DNA from: Armatimonadota bacterium
GTDB lineage: Bacteria; Armatimonadota; Zipacnadia; JAUWAU01
NCBI GenBank assembly: GCA_030601885.1
Contig: JAUWAU010000026.1
Location: forward strand, 23,602-87,601
DNA length: 64,000 nt
Direction: 5' to 3'
Part shown: positions 51,370-59,332 of the stretch, piece after piece
How the letters are laid out: each line of letters begins with the position of its first letter
Position numbering within the stretch: position 1 is the stretch's first letter
Made by a program: the position numbers and the translations under genes
The notes under the pieces: model-generated
Told to the model about the DNA's origin: nothing
Databases searched by the model: none
What the model saw: the letters and a program-made list of their open reading frames with translations, nothing else

Positions 51370-51726
51370 TTAAGCCGTCGCCAATTGGCGAGTCGGCTTC
51401 TCAGCAATCCGGAAGCACCGGCTGGCGAACGGTTCGCTCACATATACATCGTCGGCCATTTCCTCAAGGCCGCAAGTCATGAAGTCTTCGAGTAGCTCTG
51501 CCGTAGCTGGAGTCGCCGGATCGCCCTCTTTGATGCACTCTAGCTCGAATGCTATTAGCTCGGTCATCTGTGCGAGCGCGTCCTCGTCAGTCTCTGCTCG
51601 CGTGATCAGCCCCAACTCAAAGCACAGCGCACCCCAAGTTCCGTCCTTGAATTGCCTCACGATGCCGGTGTACATCTCTGTGTCCTCAGACTGCCTCTCA
51701 TTCGCTTTCCGAGGGATGCGCGCCAT
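51370..51726 (-). CDS. HicB-like antitoxin
   Basis: The product is 118 residues from ATG 51726 with GGGAGG upstream. The core MYTGIVRQFKDGTWGALCFE, then LGLITRAETDEDALAQMTEL, is the partly RNase H-like HicB pattern. The first 17 residues before MYTG are charged and may not belong. In typical pairs HicB neutralises HicA by binding it and represses the operon. Here the order is antitoxin first, then the small basic protein, on the minus strand. Autoregulation is expected from the family. No promoter could be identified upstream. Confidence 0.65.
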   Translation of the reverse strand: MARIPRKANERQSEDTEMYTGIVRQFKDGTWGALCFELGLITRAETDEDALAQMTELIAFELECIKEGDPATPATAELLEDFMTCGLEEMADDVYVSEPFASRCFRIAEKPTRQLATA

Positions 51727-52384
51727 TTGCGGTCCGCCTCCCTGGCAAGACAGCATCTGGCTCGGCGAATGTTCAGTACCGCCACGGCCTCGTATCGTCG
51801 TTCATCCACCCGCGGACGCGGAGCGCGATGACTCGCGGCGATGGATAACATCTCGGTTGGGCCGGTCAGTCACCCTCAGAACGCTTCGAGCGTGGCTCGC
51901 GTTCCGGTAGTTCCCAGCCAATTGCTGGAGATGATGTATACCTACTATTAAAGTCTACCAAAATCGGCTCAGTCTGTACAGCCAATTCTTCACCAGACTT
52001 GCGCCTGACTCGCGCGTGTTGGTGGAACGCCCAGGCACTCGTCGGGCCAAGACGATGCTCACTCGGAGAGCAGCCGGCGTGAGGATGTCTCGTTTTCAGT
52101 TGGTTGGGTGGCTCGGTGTTGTGCCGCGACGCGCGGTCGTTTCCTCCTGTCGTTGTGTACCCCCGTCGTTGCAGAAAGGGCCTTGGCGGGTTGGGGGCGA
52201 AAGGCGTGGCGTTGTCGTCGGCATCTTGATCGAGGCCTCGCGCCACAATCAAAGGCAGTAGTCAGCGAGCACAAAGCCTGGCGGGGCACGGTCGCCGACG
52301 CGCCATCCGCCTTCGCGAGAGCGACAAAGCTTCGGCGGACTCGCTAGCCGCTATGGCGACGGCGCGAGGGCCCGCACTACAGCT
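51727..52384. other. About 660 bases without a supported gene, containing a family B repeat
   Basis: Open frames here (for example 51866-52252 on the minus strand) show no recognisable protein family and look like chance frames or worn remnants. The only structured feature found is the repeat at 52306-52345, just before the DUF4838 gene. Confidence 0.5.
52306..52345. repeat. Interspersed structured repeat, family B, copy 2 (core)
   Basis: Core TCCGCCTTCGCGAGAG to CTTCGGCGGA, nearly identical to 51003-51036, with a flanking stem AGCGA/TCGCT. CGCCAT and ATGGCG just outside form a further stem. Confidence 0.7.
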
Positions 52385-54292
52385 ATGGGTAATTTACATA
52401 CGGCCAACCACAATCACACTGTGCCCGCGGTCCTTGGCTTGAGTCTGGTCCTGGCGAGCCAGAGCGCGCACGCGGTTACGTTGGTTCAGGACGGTCGAGC
52501 CCGAAGCGTGATCGTGCTGGCTGATGAACCGACGCCGGCAGCGACGACGGCGGCATCGGAGCTGCAGGCGTATCTGCAAAAGATATCGGGGGCCACCGTC
52601 CCCATTGGCGCTGAGAGCAGAACGAGCCTCCCGGCAGGCGCCAGCCTCATCCTCGTCGGCGACAGCAAGCGCGCCGCCGAGCTCGGCCTCACATCGGCCG
52701 ACTTGGGGCTGGAAAGCATCAGGATCAGGGCGACGGACAACACCTTGGCGATCCTCGGCCGCGACGCCAGGCCGGATGGGGTGGCGCTGCGGGGCACGGA
52801 GTGGGCGGCGTACGTCTTCCTGGAGAAATACCTGGGCGTTCGGTGGCTGTGGCCGGGAGAGCTGGACGAGGTCGTGCCGCGGCAGAGCACCATTGAGCTC
52901 CCTGACATCGACTATGCGTACACCCCGCCGCTGAGGCAGCGCAATATACGCAACTACCGCAACCTGGACCGCATTCAGCGGGGCCTGGACAAGCTGGGGT
53001 TTTCACGGGAGGACTTCCTGAAAAAGCACGCAGACTCCGGGCCCTGGTTCGCGCGGCACCGGATCGGCGGGAGCATGCGGCTGTCGTATGGCCATGCCTA
53101 CGGAAGCTGGTGGGACGATTACGGGACGGAGCACCCGGAGTGGTTCGCGCTGCAGCCGGACGGGACGCGCGATCAGAGCGGCGTGGGCAACCGCGCTCGG
53201 TTATGCGTCTCCAATGAGGGCCTCATCGCCGAAGCGGCGCGGCGGGCCTGCGAGCAGCTCGAGGCCGATCCGCAGCGGGACTCGGTCTCCATCTCGCCCA
53301 ACGACGGCGGGCGGACGACGTTCTGCATGTGCGATGGCTGCAAAGCCTGGGATGTGCCGGAGGCGGAGAAGGTGCAGATCCGCCAGCCGGACGGCACCTA
53401 CCTGGAGTATCCGTCTCTGAGCGACCGGTACGTCACCTTCTACGCCAGGGTCGCCGACATCGTGGCGAAGCGCTGCCCCGGCCGCTTTCTGGGCGCCTAT
53501 GCCTACAGCGTGTATCGCACGCCGCCGGTGCGCGCGAAGCTGCCGCCCAACCTCATCATCGGTTTCGTTGGCTTCGACTATCTGAACGACGACAGTCGCG
53601 ACAAGGCGCGAGAGTGGTGGGCCGGATGGGCGAAGGCGGCCCACAAACTGTTCCTGCGACCGAACCTGCTTCATAGCGGGAAGGGCTTCCCGGTGCTCTT
53701 CCCCCACAAGCTTGCCGAGGACCTCCGATACTGCGCCTCGACGGGCATGATCGTCACCGACTTCGATTCGTGCGTCCACCACTGGGCGACAAATGGCCTC
53801 AACTACTACGTGCTGGCGAGGCTGCTGTGGGACCCGAGGGCGAACGTGGACAAGATCATCGCCGATTACTGCCGCGCCGGGTTCAGCCGGGCGGCGCCGC
53901 CCGTCAAGCGATACTTCGCCAAACTCGAACGCCTGACGAGCAAGTTGGCGGCGACCCGCACGTATCAGGGCCGGAAGGTCAATCACTACGTGCTGGCGGA
54001 GCTGTACAGTGACCGGGTGCTGGAGGAGTTGGGGGATCTGCTCGACAGGGCTGAGCAATTGGTGGAGGGCGAGGATCCGAGGGTGGCCGAACGGATTCAG
54101 TTCCTGCGAGTGGGGCTGGAGTTTGCGCGGGTGAACCGGGATGCGATCCTGGCGAAGCATGCGGCCAGGGCCGGGGAGCTCGAGGACAAGGACACACTGC
54201 AGGCGGCCCTGGACGCGCGGGAGGCTTTCTATCAGAAGCTGGGGCTGTCGTGGGAGATTAATTCTCCGTACTTGAAGTTCTACGGCTATTAG
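52385..54292 (+). CDS. DUF4838-domain secreted protein
   Basis: The product is 635 residues from ATG 52385. A signal-like segment (VPAVLGLSLVLASQSAHA) precedes an alpha-glucuronidase N-terminal-like domain (TTAASELQAYLQKISGATVP, WAAYVFLEKYLGVRWLWPGE). The DUF4838 core follows, with a paired-cysteine motif TTFCMCDGCKAWDVP and GRFLGAYAYSVYRTPP. These proteins are common beside glycan-degrading genes, where the fold suggests a TIM-barrel hydrolase of unknown substrate. The C-terminal 150 residues are helical. A good Shine-Dalgarno is not seen before the ATG. It is co-directional with the following gene across 108 bases. Confidence 0.85.
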   Translation: MGNLHTANHNHTVPAVLGLSLVLASQSAHAVTLVQDGRARSVIVLADEPTPAATTAASELQAYLQKISGATVPIGAESRTSLPAGASLILVGDSKRAAELGLTSADLGLESIRIRATDNTLAILGRDARPDGVALRGTEWAAYVFLEKYLGVRWLWPGELDEVVPRQSTIELPDIDYAYTPPLRQRNIRNYRNLDRIQRGLDKLGFSREDFLKKHADSGPWFARHRIGGSMRLSYGHAYGSWWDDYGTEHPEWFALQPDGTRDQSGVGNRARLCVSNEGLIAEAARRACEQLEADPQRDSVSISPNDGGRTTFCMCDGCKAWDVPEAEKVQIRQPDGTYLEYPSLSDRYVTFYARVADIVAKRCPGRFLGAYAYSVYRTPPVRAKLPPNLIIGFVGFDYLNDDSRDKAREWWAGWAKAAHKLFLRPNLLHSGKGFPVLFPHKLAEDLRYCASTGMIVTDFDSCVHHWATNGLNYYVLARLLWDPRANVDKIIADYCRAGFSRAAPPVKRYFAKLERLTSKLAATRTYQGRKVNHYVLAELYSDRVLEELGDLLDRAEQLVEGEDPRVAERIQFLRVGLEFARVNRDAILAKHAARAGELEDKDTLQAALDAREAFYQKLGLSWEINSPYLKFYGY

Positions 54293-54400
54293 AAAAGGCA
54301 GTTGTTAGTTGGAAGTCGTTAGTTAAGGCCGCATGGGCGGAGACGTTGCGGGCCGGAAAGCCCGCGCTACGCGGTCGGAATAATCCCCGAGAGGCACCGC

Positions 54401-56980
54401 ATGCTGAGGGCGGCGTCGGCAGCGTTGGTGCTCACCGGATTGATGGCCGGTGTGGCGCAGGTCTTGATGGTGCGCGAGCTGCTGGACGTGTTTTACGGGG
54501 ACGAGATCTGCGTCGGGCTGCTGCTTGGGAGTTGGCTGCTGTGGGTGGCGATAGGGAGCGCGGCGGCGGCGCGGCTGGGTGGCCGGAGTCGCGGTAGTGA
54601 CGATGCCTCCTCTGAGCGTTCTCCCGTCTTGGCGTTTGGCATTCTGCAGATGATCGCTCCGCTGCTGCTGATCGGGCAGATTGCGTGTGCGCGGATGATT
54701 CCGGCGGCTGTTGTGGGGCTGAAGGGATGGGTGAGCGCCAAGGCGGTCGCGGCGCCGTGGCTCGAGGGCCTGGCGAGGCTGCTTCCGGGGACGGAGGGAG
54801 AGCTCATTGGGATGGGGCCGATGATTGTGTGCATCGTGGTGGTGATGGCGCCGCTGTGTGTTGTGGAGGGGGCGCAGTTCGTGTTGGGGTGTCGAGTGTA
54901 TGCGGAGGCAAGGAGAAAGGAAAAAGGAGAAGGGAGAAAGGCGAAAGGCGAAAGGCCGCCGGGGGATGGCGGCGCGGTCGGGGGAGCACGGGTTGGCCCC
55001 GTACGGGGTCCCGCTTCAGACAGGGACGAGCAACCCGTGCCACCCGGAGGGAGCGGGGCAGAGGCGATTGGGAGGGCGTACGTGTGGGATGCGGTGGGGC
55101 ATCTGGGGGCGGGGGCGCTGCTGAGCTTCGCGTTCGTGTATCGGGCGAGCAGCATGACGCACGCGGCTCTTGCGGGGTCGGCGGCCCTTGGGGGGACACT
55201 ATGGCTGTTGATGGCCGCGGTGCGGCGCCAGAAGAGCCGACGCTTGATGTACGGGGCAGTCGCGGCGGGGGTTGTGTTCCTGAATCTGCTCTGGATGACC
55301 CTCACGGGTGCTACGGAGATGTTCGACGCGGGATTCTTGCAGACGCGATGGTGGGGGCGAGAGTTGGTGGCGCATGCGCGCACGCCGTACGGATCGCTGG
55401 CGGTGACGCGACAAGGCACGGTGCACAGCTTCTTTGCCAGCGGGCTGCTGATGTTCGACAGCCCGGACGCCGTCGGAGCCGAGTGGATGACTCACATGGC
55501 CATGCTTCAGTGCCCGCGCCCGAGGCGGGTGCTTCTGATCGGGGGCGGCGGGGGGAAGCTGGCAGAAGTCCTGAAGCACAAGCCGGACCGGGTGGATTAC
55601 GTGGAGCTGGACGCGGGAGTCATGCGGCTGGCGCGTGAGTATTGGGCGGCGGAGGATGCGGCGGCCTTGGACGATCCGGCCGTGCGGGTGCATGTGACGG
55701 ATGGCAGGGCGTATGTGAAGGCGGCGGGCGATGTCTACGACGTTATTGTTGTGGCGCTGCCGGATCCGTTTACGACGCAGCTCAGTCGGTTCTACAGCGT
55801 GGAGTTCTTTCGTGAGGTTCAGGAGCTGATGAGTGAGGCGGGGGTGGTGTGCTGCAGCGTCACCTCGTCGCCGGACTACCTGGACGGCGCGCTGCTGGCG
55901 TACGACGCGTGTGTGTTTCGGACGATGCGGAGCGTGTTCGACGATGTCAGGACAGTGCCGGGAGAGACGATGCTGCTGTTGGGAGCGCGGCGGCAGGGGG
56001 TGCTGACGCGTGATGTGGTGACGCTGCTGGGGCGGCTGGAGGATAGGGGAATCGCGACGAGCGTCTTTTCCAGTCTGCTCGTTGACCGGATGCAGGAGAA
56101 CCGCATCACGTACGTGGACAGGGCACTCCGGGACGCGCCGCCTGTTGCGCTGAACGAGGACCTTCGGCCACGGGGGTACTACTATCGGCAGGCACTCTCT
56201 GCCGCATGGTTCCATCCGAGGGCAAAACGGACTTTCGATGCAGTGAGCCGCCTTCGGTTGTGGCACGTAGCGGCCGCAGCCGCGGTTCTGCTCGGCGTGC
56301 TCGCACCGTTCGGGCGCTGCCAGGCGGCAGAGCGGATCTACGTCCCGACGGTCATGGCGAGTGCGGGCTTCGCCGGCATAGTGCTTCAGATAGCCCTCAT
56401 CCTGACATTCCAAACGCTCCACGGCTACATTTATCACAAGATCGGATTGCTCACCGGTGCATTTATGATCGGCCTTGGAGGAGGCGGGCTCTGGATGACC
56501 CGCCGGCTGTCCCGCGTGCGCCGCCCGCTCCGGGTGCTCGCCGCGATCCAGCTCTGTCTCGTCGCCTATGCTTCTCTTCTGGGTCCTGCCCTTGCACTGC
56601 TCGCCCTCTGGGGCTCGCACCCAGTGACGCTCGTCGCACTGCAGGCTGTCTTTCTGCTGCTTATGGCGGTGACGGGATTTCTGGTAGGGGCGGAGTTTCC
56701 TCTGGCCGGACGCCTACAGCTCGCCGCTCGACGGCCGGCGGAGGGTGCATCACCCGTCGGGCGGTCGGGGGGTGGGGAAGACGGCGACGGGGACGTGGGT
56801 GGCGCTGCCGGGACGCTCTACGCGGCCGATCTCGTGGGCGGGTGCATCGGCGCCGTGGTCGTCAGCGCCGTGCTCATCCCCGTTCTTGGCCTGCAGCAGA
56901 CCTGCCTGGTGGCGGCGTTGCTGAACGCGCCCGTTACCTGCCTTATCGCACTGCGTGTGTGCGTGCGGAGAGCGGGGTAG
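54401..56980 (+). CDS. Membrane-bound spermidine-synthase-like fusion protein
   Basis: The product is 859 residues. N-terminal and C-terminal hydrophobic helices (about 5-130 and 615-850) flank a spermidine-synthase-like SAM-binding domain, with VLLIGGGGGKLAEVL, VDYVELDAGVMRLAREYW and a later VHVTDGRAYVKA and VVALPDPFTTQLSRFYS. Proteins of this architecture are widespread and uncharacterised; some may modify small molecules at the membrane. At about residues 170-215 the frame carries an A/G-rich tract (54909-54953) and then a complete family A repeat (54986-55040), an in-frame insertion of unknown effect. The start ATG 54401 is weakly supported by GAGAGG. Confidence 0.75.
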   Translation: MLRAASAALVLTGLMAGVAQVLMVRELLDVFYGDEICVGLLLGSWLLWVAIGSAAAARLGGRSRGSDDASSERSPVLAFGILQMIAPLLLIGQIACARMIPAAVVGLKGWVSAKAVAAPWLEGLARLLPGTEGELIGMGPMIVCIVVVMAPLCVVEGAQFVLGCRVYAEARRKEKGEGRKAKGERPPGDGGAVGGARVGPVRGPASDRDEQPVPPGGSGAEAIGRAYVWDAVGHLGAGALLSFAFVYRASSMTHAALAGSAALGGTLWLLMAAVRRQKSRRLMYGAVAAGVVFLNLLWMTLTGATEMFDAGFLQTRWWGRELVAHARTPYGSLAVTRQGTVHSFFASGLLMFDSPDAVGAEWMTHMAMLQCPRPRRVLLIGGGGGKLAEVLKHKPDRVDYVELDAGVMRLAREYWAAEDAAALDDPAVRVHVTDGRAYVKAAGDVYDVIVVALPDPFTTQLSRFYSVEFFREVQELMSEAGVVCCSVTSSPDYLDGALLAYDACVFRTMRSVFDDVRTVPGETMLLLGARRQGVLTRDVVTLLGRLEDRGIATSVFSSLLVDRMQENRITYVDRALRDAPPVALNEDLRPRGYYYRQALSAAWFHPRAKRTFDAVSRLRLWHVAAAAAVLLGVLAPFGRCQAAERIYVPTVMASAGFAGIVLQIALILTFQTLHGYIYHKIGLLTGAFMIGLGGGGLWMTRRLSRVRRPLRVLAAIQLCLVAYASLLGPALALLALWGSHPVTLVALQAVFLLLMAVTGFLVGAEFPLAGRLQLAARRPAEGASPVGRSGGGEDGDGDVGGAAGTLYAADLVGGCIGAVVVSAVLIPVLGLQQTCLVAALLNAPVTCLIALRVCVRRAG
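54986..55040. repeat. Interspersed structured repeat, family A, inside a coding region
   Basis: GCACGGGTTG at 54986-54995 and CAACCCGTGC at 55031-55040 form the outer stem; CCCCGTACGGGG and GTCCC/GGGAC around GCTTCAGACA form two inner hairpins. It matches 49524-49590. The copy lies in frame within the gene 54401-56980, just after an A/G-rich tract. Confidence 0.75.
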
Positions 56981-57001
56981 CAATCTGTCTGCCTGGCTGG
57001 C

Positions 57002-58000
57002 CTAACGGGCGACATCGAATTGCACGAGGTCGATGGCGTCGAGGTTCGCGACGCCGAGTCCCGCGCGGCTGGCGGTGGCTATGTGGATGGGCGCCCGTTC
57101 GCTGTCCGCGAGCGGCTTCATGCCCTGGAGCTCGCGGATGATGTCTATGAGCGCGGCAAGCTCGGCATCGACCGCCACGGGGTCGGTGCCGGCGAGGACG
57201 GCGTTGTACTCGAAGATGGCGTTGGGGCTAAACGAGGGGCCACTGTCGTAGAGGACACGGATGGCGTCCACGATGATAATACGTTCCTTGCGCCGGATGG
57301 CCGGGGACGTGTTCACATCCGCTACGGCGGGATCGCAGCGCTGGAAGTGGAAGTCCTCGGGATTGTGGATGCAGCCGAAATGGTTCTTCAAAGCGCCCGT
57401 GATGCCGGCGTAGTCGTGGTCCTTCACAACCGGCACGTTGATGATCGCACTGCATTGCCTCGTTACGATCTTGGAAAGCCGCACGCCGGTATCATTGAGC
57501 ATCGTCAGCCGCTCTTCGTAGCCTGGACAGGCCGAGTCGCCGAGCGTGCCGTAGCACTGGTAGCTCTCCGGATCGCGGCTGATTTCGTACCCAGCCTGGA
57601 GCAGATCCCGGTTCTCCTTGTCGAAGACGATGATCTGGCGCGGCGGCACACCCACGGACCGCAGTCCCTTGACTATTGCCTCAACAAGCTCGCGTGATGG
57701 GGCGAGCTGAGGCGCCAGGCAGTTCAGCTTGATCCCGACGGTGTCGCCCGGCCTGAACAGCGACCGCCATGCCTGCTCCGGTGTCGTGGCCTTCAGGGCC
57801 TGCTGGACCGTCTGATCCACCAGGGCGGAAATGGCGCGCCGTCGCGTCGCCGCAGCCTCGGAGGCGGCGTACGGATCTCGGCCGATGACCACCCGAGGGT
57901 GTCCGGGTGGCGCGGCGGAAGCGCCATAGGCTGCTGGGCGCCCGGCACCGACGGCGCCCGCGAGTCCCGCGGCAGTTCTCAGGAAATCTCGGCGGTCCAT
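57002..58000 (-). CDS. Tat-exported DUF362-domain protein
   Basis: The product is 332 residues from ATG 58000, with a Tat signal (DRRDFLRTAAGLAGAVGA). A DUF362 core follows: DTVGIKLNCLAPQLAPSREL, IINVPVVKDHDYAGITGALK and NHFGCIHNP. Some DUF362 proteins bind iron-sulfur clusters; here the classical CxxCxxC set is not evident, so binding may be lost or not needed. The gene starts 76 bases after the stop of the AmrS-like gene on the same strand and both carry Tat signals, which suggests a common periplasmic process. The start lacks a strong Shine-Dalgarno. Confidence 0.85.
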   Translation of the reverse strand: MDRRDFLRTAAGLAGAVGAGRPAAYGASAAPPGHPRVVIGRDPYAASEAAATRRRAISALVDQTVQQALKATTPEQAWRSLFRPGDTVGIKLNCLAPQLAPSRELVEAIVKGLRSVGVPPRQIIVFDKENRDLLQAGYEISRDPESYQCYGTLGDSACPGYEERLTMLNDTGVRLSKIVTRQCSAIINVPVVKDHDYAGITGALKNHFGCIHNPEDFHFQRCDPAVADVNTSPAIRRKERIIIVDAIRVLYDSGPSFSPNAIFEYNAVLAGTDPVAVDAELAALIDIIRELQGMKPLADSERAPIHIATASRAGLGVANLDAIDLVQFDVAR

Positions 58001-58076
58001 GAGCAAAGAATGGCTGAGGCAAACAGGCGCGCGCTGCGACCAGGGGGAGGGAGCCGAAGCAACTCCGCGTGGTCTC

Positions 58077-59213
58077 TTAGCGCCATACACCGGGGATCTT
58101 TAGGCCGCAAAACGCGCAGCGGCCGTTCTTGACGTCCAAACCCGTGTTGCGCGTCTGGCTGTAGCCGATCCGCTTGATGACTTTCGCGTGGCACTTCGGA
58201 CAGTATGTGGACTCGGCCGGATCGCCGGGTACGTTCCCCACGTACACGTACCGCAGCCCCTCGTCGTACGCCACCTTGCGCAGCTCCCGCAGGGTCTCTT
58301 TGGGCGTATGCGGGACCGAGAGCATCTTGTACGTGGGGAAGAACATCGACAGGTGCAGCGGCGTCTCCGCGCCGACGTTGTCACGGATCCACCGGGCCAT
58401 CTTCTTCACCATCGCCGGCGAATCGTTGTGGCCGGGAATGACCAGGTTGGTGAGCTCGAGCCAAACTCCCAGCTTCCTGATCGCCTTGATGGCCTCCAGC
58501 ACAGGCGCCAACTGCCCGCCGGTGACCGTGCGATAGAACTCATCGCTCATGGCCTTCAGGTCGATGTTCACCGCAGCCAGGTCACGGCACATCTCGAGCA
58601 GCGGCTGCGGTTCGATGTAGGCTGCCGTGTGCACTGTCGTCCGGATACCGTGCTCTTTCGCCAGTGCCGCGGTGTCGATGACGTACTCGATGGCCTGTGT
58701 CGGCTCGCTGTAGGTGAAGGTGATGAGCTTGAGGCCGAGCCGCTTCGCTTCAGCCACGAGCCGCTCCGGCGGCAAGTCTTTATTGTCGGTCTCCTCGGGG
58801 CGTGCCTGCGCAAACTGATAGCTCTGGCAGTAGCGGCAGTCGAGGTTACAGGAGGCAGTGCCGACGGCGAGTGTCTTGGACGCGGGCAGGAAATGGAAGA
58901 ACGGGTCCTTCTCCACCGGATCGACGAAGGCGACGCAGGGCTTCCCGTAGACACGCACGACGTGCTTGCCTCCAACATTCTCACGCGAGCCGCAGAAGCC
59001 CCGCTCACCCGCCTTGACACGGCAGCCGCGGGGGCACAGGCGACATTGCAGGTCCGTGCCACCCCGGGGCTCCCAGAAACGGGCCGGGTGATCTGACACA
59101 TCGCCGATCCTGGCCCGTGCCGGCCCCGTCGGCCCGACCAGACCGCTTGCGAGCCCGGCCGCGCTGCCGCACATGCCAAGGCGTAGGAGCTGCCTTCTGG
59201 TCAATTCACCCAT
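58077..59213 (-). CDS. AmmeMemoRadiSam-type radical SAM enzyme with a Tat-like signal
   Basis: The product is 378 residues from ATG 59213. The radical SAM motif is C122-NLD-C126-RY-C129 in TASCNLDCRYCQSYQF, binding a 4Fe-4S cluster. An upstream cysteine cluster (C57, C60, C64, C74: LQCRLCPRGCRVKAGERGFC) and the C-terminal CPKCHAK and CAFCG pairs are typical of the AmrS family. The N-terminus TRRQLLRLGMCGSAAGLASG looks like a Tat signal, which is unusual for a radical SAM enzyme because these normally work in the cytoplasm. It is followed by the Tat-tagged DUF362 gene. The substrate of AmrS is unknown in the family. Confidence 0.88.
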   Translation of the reverse strand: MGELTRRQLLRLGMCGSAAGLASGLVGPTGPARARIGDVSDHPARFWEPRGGTDLQCRLCPRGCRVKAGERGFCGSRENVGGKHVVRVYGKPCVAFVDPVEKDPFFHFLPASKTLAVGTASCNLDCRYCQSYQFAQARPEETDNKDLPPERLVAEAKRLGLKLITFTYSEPTQAIEYVIDTAALAKEHGIRTTVHTAAYIEPQPLLEMCRDLAAVNIDLKAMSDEFYRTVTGGQLAPVLEAIKAIRKLGVWLELTNLVIPGHNDSPAMVKKMARWIRDNVGAETPLHLSMFFPTYKMLSVPHTPKETLRELRKVAYDEGLRYVYVGNVPGDPAESTYCPKCHAKVIKRIGYSQTRNTGLDVKNGRCAFCGLKIPGVWR

Positions 59214-59332
59214 CGTCCGGTGCCACAGCGGCGTCCGCAGTAACGCGGGCGCCGCCTATGATCGGTGCCCCTGGCGCACGAATGGGACACTCACCCTCAG
59301 CCATTGCGCGCTCCCCGCGCGCATGGATTCGC

